This document shows, in pieces, positions 1 to 64,000 of a DNA stretch of 64,000 nt (position 1 is the stretch's first letter; each line of letters starts with the position of its first letter). The stretch spans positions 16,277,858 to 16,341,857 of the forward strand of contig NC_067117.1 of NCBI RefSeq assembly GCF_021347895.1, given 5' to 3'. The position numbers and the translations under genes were made by a program. The notes under the pieces are model-generated. The model was not told where the DNA came from. It did no database searches and saw nothing but the letters and a program-made list of their open reading frames with translations. This stretch comes from Acanthochromis polyacanthus (taxonomy: Eukaryota; Chordata; Actinopteri; Pomacentridae).

Positions 1-1128
1 CATCATTGTTGACCTAAGCCAAGCTACTGGATTTCTGTACATATTCACCTCATGTTCACAGCAACACAGATGAGCTGAATTTATGGCCCTTGAGCTCAGG
101 TGGTTACACTGACACTGATTTTATTGCAGTTATCTGCAGTAGGCGTTCTAGCAGCTGAGTGCCTGCCATCATGCTGGCAGTCAATAATTACCTGTAGTCA
201 ATACTTCTGAAGGCAAACACTATTTCAGTCTGTCTCTCTTTGTATTTATACTGTAGCTGTGTATATATATATATATATATGGGTGTACAGGGGCTGCACT
301 TTCAGAAATTGTACAGATGCTTTCAGAAAAAAAGACAGAAAAAATAGTGCTTAGGAAAAAAACTATGTTTGGTCTCATTAGACCCTCCCACAGAGAGCTG
401 GCCAGCCCATCTCGGTGCCGCTCTATCATAGTCAGTCCAGAGTTCACCTACCGTTTACTCGGTTTTATCCTCTCATACTGTCCATCTAGTCACCTCTCCT
501 TTCCAGCTCTGCTACCATTGTGTTTCTCAGGAGATCCCTTTCTTGGCGGCAGAAGGACTTGTGATTGTGGATTGATGAACACAGTGCCTGATTGAGGGGT
601 CATGTGGAGTAGCCGTCTGCTCTGAGGTGACAGGAAATCATGCAAGCTCCAGCGTTTACCTCTCAACACTCGTCAGCCCCTCACAGGAGTCCAAGAGGGA
701 GGATGAATACCTCAGCGGAGGGGTCTGATGTTACTTTGTTCCGTCTGCCACCCCCAGCCAATAAGATGTGGAACTGATTGTGAGGACTGAAATGACTTGA
801 TTCACATGCGGCACACGGAAAGCAGTACCAATGTAAAAAAAAAAGTCACTGATTTGATGTATTCTGAATGACAGTTTTTAAACAGGAATGTAATTTTCCT
901 GGTGTCAACAGGAACATGAGTGTATGTAAAATGTGTATACGTAAAATGATAATGCCTTCAACAGCCTTGATGTTCAATGCCAAGAAATCTGTGTAATGCT
1001 AATTTTTGAATACACTCCTATTTAGTGACAGCATGAGTAAGCATTTCCGCATGTATTATCAGTAGTTTTATGACAGGCTTAAGCACATTGACCCAGCAAA
1101 AGACAAACTGTGTTTCAACAGTAGCACA
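1..1128. other. Non-coding flank upstream of the GPCR, probably lrp1 intron
   Basis: No lrp1 exon or other supported coding sequence is visible. A short TA run lies near 261-280. A pyrimidine-rich stretch ending tttcaacag just before the GPCR ATG could be the acceptor of a 5' UTR intron. No convincing promoter was identified. Confidence 0.5.
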
Positions 1129-2133
1129 ATGAACCCAACTGACAACAGCAGCGACACTGGGCTGGGCGACGTGGAGAGGGTCCTAGTCCCAATACTGGAC
1201 ACACTGATTCTGGTACTGGGGGTTTGTGGGCACTCCATGGTGATGGTGATCTTGTGTGGACGCAGGAGGAGAGGGATGGGACATATATTACAGTCTCCTC
1301 AACACTCCAGCAGTGGCACAGGCACAGACATCCTCCTGCTGGCTCTGAGCGCTGCAGACCTGATTTTGCTCTCCATGCTTCCCTTCCACACCGCTACCAT
1401 CGCCATGCAGCACTGGCCATTTGGGGACGTCATGTGCCGCATTGTGGGCTGCTTGGGATCAGCCTGCACCTCAGCCAGCGTATTTACTCTGGCCACCCTG
1501 GCCGTGTCTCGCTACCTGACTGTGGTGAAGCCTACCAGAGCCTACTCCCTCCTCACCCCTCGCAGGGTGTCTGTAACTGCTGCACTGCTCTGGGTTCCAG
1601 CTTTGTGCCTTGCGGCTCCCCAGCTGGTTTTTCGCTCTGTTGGAACGCCGCGACAAACCAATGACGGCCTCGCTTGTTTTGTTTTGCAGTCTGACCAAGA
1701 ACAGTTGATCTATGGATTGGTTCACTTCCTCGTGGCCTTCTTGCTCCCGCTGGTTGTAATTGCAGTGGCATACAGCAACATCTATGTGTTCCTATGGCGG
1801 CGTCAACAGGGCGGCCAGATGCCCCAGGTGGAGCGCTACCAGAGCAAAGTGACCCAGACATCAGCGGTGCTGGTGCTGGCTTTCACCCTGTGCTGGCTGC
1901 CATCCTACGGCCTAACTCTAGCCTTACTGGCAAACAAAAGCTCAGGGGCCACTGGAACCTCACCACGTTACGGCCCCTTTAGCGTATTTGCACGTCTCAT
2001 GGCAACCTCCTCTACAGTGATGAACCCCATCCTCTATGTGCTGATGTCGCAAAAATTCAGACAGGACGTGCTGAGGCTGTTCAAGAAGGACAGGCAAGGA
2101 GCCAGTGGAGCTGTGGTTATGGATGCTGTCTGA
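1129..2133 (+). CDS. Rhodopsin-class peptide-type GPCR, single exon, nested opposite lrp1
   Basis: This intact 334-residue reading frame encodes a seven-helix class A receptor. TM1 is about residues 19-44, TM2 67-92 with LSAAD (Asp77), TM3 100-133, TM4 around Trp155, TM5 around Pro207, TM6 with CWLP at 255-258, and TM7 with NPILY at 299-303. Cys103 and Cys183 can form the TM3-ECL2 disulfide, and NSS at residue 6 is an N-glycosylation sequon. His35 replaces the usual TM1 Asn, and SRY (127-129) replaces DRY. The loop after TM1 is long and basic (RRRR). The start ATG has A at -3; no in-frame upstream ATG is obvious. The general look is of the galanin, kisspeptin and somatostatin receptor group, but I cannot assign an orthologue. 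Ligand unknown; Gi or Gq coupling would be a guess. Confidence 0.9.
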   Translation: MNPTDNSSDTGLGDVERVLVPILDTLILVLGVCGHSMVMVILCGRRRRGMGHILQSPQHSSSGTGTDILLLALSAADLILLSMLPFHTATIAMQHWPFGDVMCRIVGCLGSACTSASVFTLATLAVSRYLTVVKPTRAYSLLTPRRVSVTAALLWVPALCLAAPQLVFRSVGTPRQTNDGLACFVLQSDQEQLIYGLVHFLVAFLLPLVVIAVAYSNIYVFLWRRQQGGQMPQVERYQSKVTQTSAVLVLAFTLCWLPSYGLTLALLANKSSGATGTSPRYGPFSVFARLMATSSTVMNPILYVLMSQKFRQDVLRLFKKDRQGASGAVVMDAV

Positions 2134-2200
2134 CAGTATTACTTTAAGGAACTACTTTGATAAAACTGACTACCTGACAAACACTGAGCCATTCCTGGCA

Positions 2201-2270
2201 ACTGGGAATTACTATAAAAAAAAACTGGGAATTACTATTAAAAAAAACTGTGAATTACTATAAAAAAAAT
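2201..2270 (+). repeat. Three-copy minisatellite in the GPCR 3' flank
   Basis: A unit of about 25 bp (gggaattactataaaaaaaa and close variants) is repeated three times in tandem, just after the GPCR stop codon and probably inside its 3' UTR. Confidence 0.85.
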
Positions 2271-2498
2271 GACAAGCTGAGCTGCTGACAGACTCCTGCA
2301 TTTCCTCATTACCCTCATGAGGAAAGTAACTAACAAGCAGAACAACAGCACAAACACGGACATTCAACAACTTTGCTTCTTCACAACATTCTGTTAGTCT
2401 GGATATTGTACAAGAAGATGAAAGTTTGCCTTGGGAGTTGCTGCTCTACAAGCGCAATGGCAGAAACAATCCCGAATCACACATTCCTTGTAAAACAG

Positions 2499-2504
2499 AT
2501 TAAA
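2499..2504 (+). promoter_or_regulatory. Possible polyadenylation signal of the GPCR gene
   Basis: ATTAAA lies 366 bp after the GPCR stop codon and is followed within 50 bp by a GT-rich stretch (ggtgcacctgtgttttg), as expected of a cleavage and polyadenylation site. The transcript end is otherwise unknown. Confidence 0.4.
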
Positions 2505-2938
2505 GTAAAGGCACTTTGGTAAAACATTAATGGTGCACCTGTGTTTTGTTGTGCTGAGATAAGGTGAATGAAGGTCTATCTGTCTGTGGGCCTCTTTATG
2601 CTGGTGTGTGCTCTGTTCTCAAAGTGCAGATAAAAAAGCCATTTCCTTGTTTTTTAAGTTGGCTACAACTTTAGAATTAAAACTTCCTGCTTCTGTTTAG
2701 ATGAGCGGGAGTATTTTGGGAAAATCCAGCAGCTTTAGTCTTCATTTTCTCACTAGGAGGGCTAATGTTTACGACTCAGGGTGTTTGTTATTCAGAAAAA
2801 AGGTGGAGTAACCATAAATGACTTAACTAATGACAGGCCCCTTATCAACTAACTGAGGGGAAATACAGAGTAGAGAAAGTGGGTAATATACTGAGTGAAG
2901 TTGACCAAAAAAAGGGAACACAAACAGGAAAAACTCAC

Positions 2939-60879
<57,941 letters not shown>

Positions 60880-63800
60880 CTGAAAGGAGACAAAGCAAAA
60901 CAAAGTGGGAATGAAAAGATTTCGGAGAAAAAGCAGCTCCTTTTGTGTCAGTGATCTTTATTCCTGAGGTCTCATTAGCAAGCAGTGTCTGTTGTGTTCA
61001 GAGTCAATAGTGGCCCTCACTGGCCCTAATTAGGTTCTGGAAAGTTGCTACTTTGATGGAGTGGATAGAGAACGGACACACACACACACTAAAAGAAAAC
61101 ACACACACTCATGCAGGCCTGGAAAAGCTTCGCATATAATCTTGCTGCACCTAAATATCCAGGTCAGCGTTCCCAGGCCAATGGCAGCGATGCAGCTCGT
61201 CTGGAGGATATCAAAGAACATACTGTTCAGTGAATTGCCCCCTATCATCCATTTCCTTTTCGATCCAATCTTCCAAAGTAAGTAAAAAAAAATGTCTATT
61301 CCAGCCAAAGCCAAACAGAGAAGCAGATTCAAACTCACACCAACACATACATATACACGCAGAAGCAACAAAGCCGAGTCACACAGGGGGCATTCAGGGG
61401 AAGCTCTGGAGCCAAACGTGATGCAACAACTTACTGCTGAGCGATACCTTGCCTTCCTAAACACTGGTGTCAGGACAAAAAAACTGAAAGACTGCCTAGC
61501 ACAATTTCAGTAAAGCTAAAACAAGCACTGAACTTGAAAAACATGTAAGGAAAATAAAGGGAAAACATATTGATGGCAGGTCCCAAGATTCCCATGCTGA
61601 GTTGGAAAATGTAACCACTAACCTAAGCCTTGCAACCGTGTTTCATTCAGCAGGTATTCGGATGTCACTGAAACGTAAAGAAAAGCAAGAATTATTAGAT
61701 ACTTTGACATGTAACACTATTTAAATGGCCCCAGTGTTTTTAAGGAGCCATTTATTTTCATGCTCTTCATCTTGTTTTGCATGCAACATTCTGAAATGTC
61801 TACAGATTAGCTTGCTGTGATCTCTTGTGCAGCTATGTTGAATTTTTCAATGAGTTAATAGCAAAAAAAACATTTGTTACTTGTACAATTGGTCACGCTT
61901 CATTAGCAAGAGTCACACTGCTTTACACATACATATGCTCACACTACATAAACGAGGTGAGGCTGTTAAATAATTACACTGGGCTTATGTAACCGCAGCA
62001 TGGATGCATGAACCACATGATGTACACTGACAAATGAGCAGGCATAAATAACCCCTAACAGTTTCAAACTGCTCAAATCAAATTAATGTGAATTACAATG
62101 TTTGGCTCATTTCTCCACAATGATATATAATCTTTACAGGACACAACCCAAGTGCTTTCAAAAAACCAACTTGATAGAAAAATGATGATTTCTTGTGGTG
62201 TAGCACACAGCAGCCTACAGTTAGGTGGAATTTACCACAGTCTACAGCCCTGATGACCAAGCACAGCTACATTTCATAAGACGCCTCTTCACAAGGTTCA
62301 AACACTCCGGTTGGTGCGTACACGTCAGTTTACTGCAGGTAGTGAGCAACCTAAGACAGATTTGGTGATACCAGAAGGCAGAAGTATTGGGATTGTCGGT
62401 TTCTCTGTTTAAAATTTGTAAGAATGTCACCTTACTATGTCAAATGCTATGAGATGGCGTTAAATAAAATTGAATTGAACTGAAATTAATACAAGTTTCC
62501 TCTATTGGCTGGCAGTTCCACCTCAATGCTAAGTCAACATATCCCCAGACAAAGACTAAACTGACTTTAACCCAGTATCCTATTTCAATAACAGTATTTC
62601 AAATTGCGTCTTTCTAGTATTCTGGACTTGTGTTAAAGCAGTCCAATATCTACTAAAACCTTACTGTGCAACATTAACTATTACAAAGGCACATTAACTC
62701 CTGGGCAAGTTATTGAAGAATTGTCATCAAGGAAAAATAGCTTTTATTAACTGGACTGTAAAGGTGCACAGTAACCAACAAAGACATTGACATAACAACA
62801 GATTTTTGTTAATGAGATCAAACAGTATGCTGCACTGTGGCTGTTCTTTGGCACGCTTAATAGCTTAATACAAGAGCTAATTTATCGTAAAGTGCTGTTT
62901 GTTGAGTGACACTATTGTTCCAAATTTGTTTATTCATGAAAATTCACAATACATTTTACCGTTTGACATTTAGATGAGAGGAAGAGGCAATCCCAGAGTG
63001 TAATTGGAATTTAGTCATAGATAGCTCAGTGTTGTGGATATTCATCCCCAGTCCGAGACTGAATTGATGTTTTTGTATCATCTGAGCTCATGTTTCTGTC
63101 TGCGCCTCATGTAAGGCAAAAAGGATTTCATTAACACACTCCCTCCTCATTTCTTCCTGTCATCACAGTCATTATGTTGAATAAGAAGTGGTCTGAGGTT
63201 ATTCTTCCAACATCTTTGACAACTTTGCCTCAGTGATTCAGTCCACCCACCTCAGCCCTCCAGAACAACGAATGATTTACATGTTTTGTGTTACTTTGTG
63301 TGTTACGTGTTGCCTACAGGCGAGTGTTAACATCTCCATTGTATAAACAAGGATTTTTCACTTGGGGCCAGAGCAGAAGGCCACGACTGGAAATGGGGAT
63401 GTTACCAGAGGCTTAACTTCAGGGGGAAGCCGGTGACAGAATAGGGGTGGATGATGGGATGAAGCAGGATAAACAGGATGACTGTATTTACATGTAACGC
63501 TAGCCTCAAACTCCAGCAGTGAAAGGAATCTTGAAATGGGGCTCAACCTAAATACCATGAATTTAACCCGACATATTACTGCGCACATTAACACACTCCC
63601 CTCTCATCCTCCTCCTGCGTAGCGTGTGTGTGTGCTTGTAGATGTGTGTAGAGGGGCATCTTTTTCTCTCTCAGAAGTCACAAGGTGTTGAATTATTCAT
63701 GAAATGCAACCGGGCTTGTGTTAAAGCGTTTCCTCTTTGCTCCTCGTCGCTCTTCTCTGGTGTGTGTGAGCATGTTTATTTGTCTGTTTGTTTTGAGGTA

Positions 63801-64000
63801 TCGACACCAGTCGTAGCAGGCAGCTAGTTGTGTCTGCCCGTTGTCTATTGTGGATTTAGATGCTGACTCCCTCCGACGCTCCGCTTCGAATAAGGGCTGG
63901 GGGAGGAGTTAGCGCCCACCTCAGATTCAGCCACAAGCTGCTGCTGACAGAAACATATCAGGGATGCAGGGGAAGTAGGTCAGGAGGTTAGCTAGCTGGA
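60880..64000. other. lrp1: Upstream lrp1 intron, no exon 1 found
   Basis: The minus strand was searched for a Met plus hydrophobic signal-peptide exon ending in a phase-1 donor; none was convincing. A short CA run lies near 61077-61088 and a retroposon-type 3' tail at 62434-62484. The transcription start is likely beyond the window. Confidence 0.55.
62434..62484 (+). mobile_element. Retroposon 3' tail fragment
   Basis: The run gctatgagatggcgttaaat, then aaaattgaattgaactga, is the usual 3' end of fish LINE/SINE pairs. Only the tail is recognisable. Confidence 0.45.

Noticed and set aside
317..595. 92-codon open frame on the plus strand left of the GPCR
   Set aside because: No recognisable domain, no compositional support, and low-complexity flanks; a chance frame is more likely.
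1224..1982. Other open frames overlapping the GPCR on both strands
   Set aside because: They are alternate-frame readings of the receptor; only the 1129-2133 frame shows seven helices and family motifs.
63600..64000. Possible lrp1 first exon or promoter at the right edge
   Set aside because: The only nearby minus-strand Met frame (MFLSAAACG) meets a stop at once, lacks a signal peptide and has no suitable phase-1 donor.

Overview
The window is vertebrate nuclear DNA, almost certainly from a teleost fish and probably a percomorph. The evidence is small coding exons with GT-AG junctions, low gene density, CA/TA microsatellites, tRNA-derived SINE copies of a type I recognise from percomorph genomes, a Penelope-like retroelement tail, Tc1-like and MITE-like inverted-repeat elements, and a degraded retroviral leader.

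One large gene dominates. From about 60.9 kb down to 2.9 kb on the minus strand lie 40 in-frame coding exons of lrp1, the giant endocytic receptor LRP1 (CD91, alpha-2-macroglobulin receptor). They encode about 2,250 codons, roughly the N-terminal half of the ~4,540-residue protein. In transcript order they give LA1-LA2, two EGF modules, YWTD propeller 1, EGF, propeller 2, EGF, ligand-binding cluster II (LA3-LA10), two EGF modules, propellers 3, 4 and 5 with EGF spacers, and the start of propeller 6. Every exon-exon junction was checked for phase and all are compatible. The signal-peptide exon (expected to the right of 60.9 kb, probably outside the window) and the 3' half of the gene (left of 2.9 kb, outside the window) were not found. 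The first introns are very long (13.6, 4.1 and 9.0 kb); later introns are mostly 0.1-2.5 kb.

At the left edge an intact single-exon rhodopsin-class peptide-type GPCR gene lies on the plus strand at 1129-2133. The last lrp1 exon seen stops in mid-domain at 2939 and the next exon is not in the remaining 2.9 kb, so the GPCR appears to be nested, in opposite orientation, inside an lrp1 intron. The receptor lacks the usual TM1 Asn and has SRY in place of DRY.

The most unusual coding signal is a 51-bp, phase-1/phase-1 exon-like segment at 20958-21008. It encodes the C-terminal half of an LDL-receptor class A repeat and sits between the two exons that already make LA6. It has good splice sites and no stop, and could be an alternative exon that changes a ligand-binding repeat.

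Mobile sequences occupy introns: a 5'-truncated Penelope-like element with GIY-YIG domain and a 10-bp target duplication (12885-13762), a Tc1-like inverted-repeat element filling most of one intron (11151-11939), a retroviral leader plus gag start (about 16.9-18.2 kb), two MITE-like elements (5120-5370, 33751-34105), SINEs at 54.1 and 56.5 kb, and a dispersed repeat copy holding a perfect RFX X-box palindrome (50431-50612). I saw no rRNA, tRNA gene or CRISPR array.
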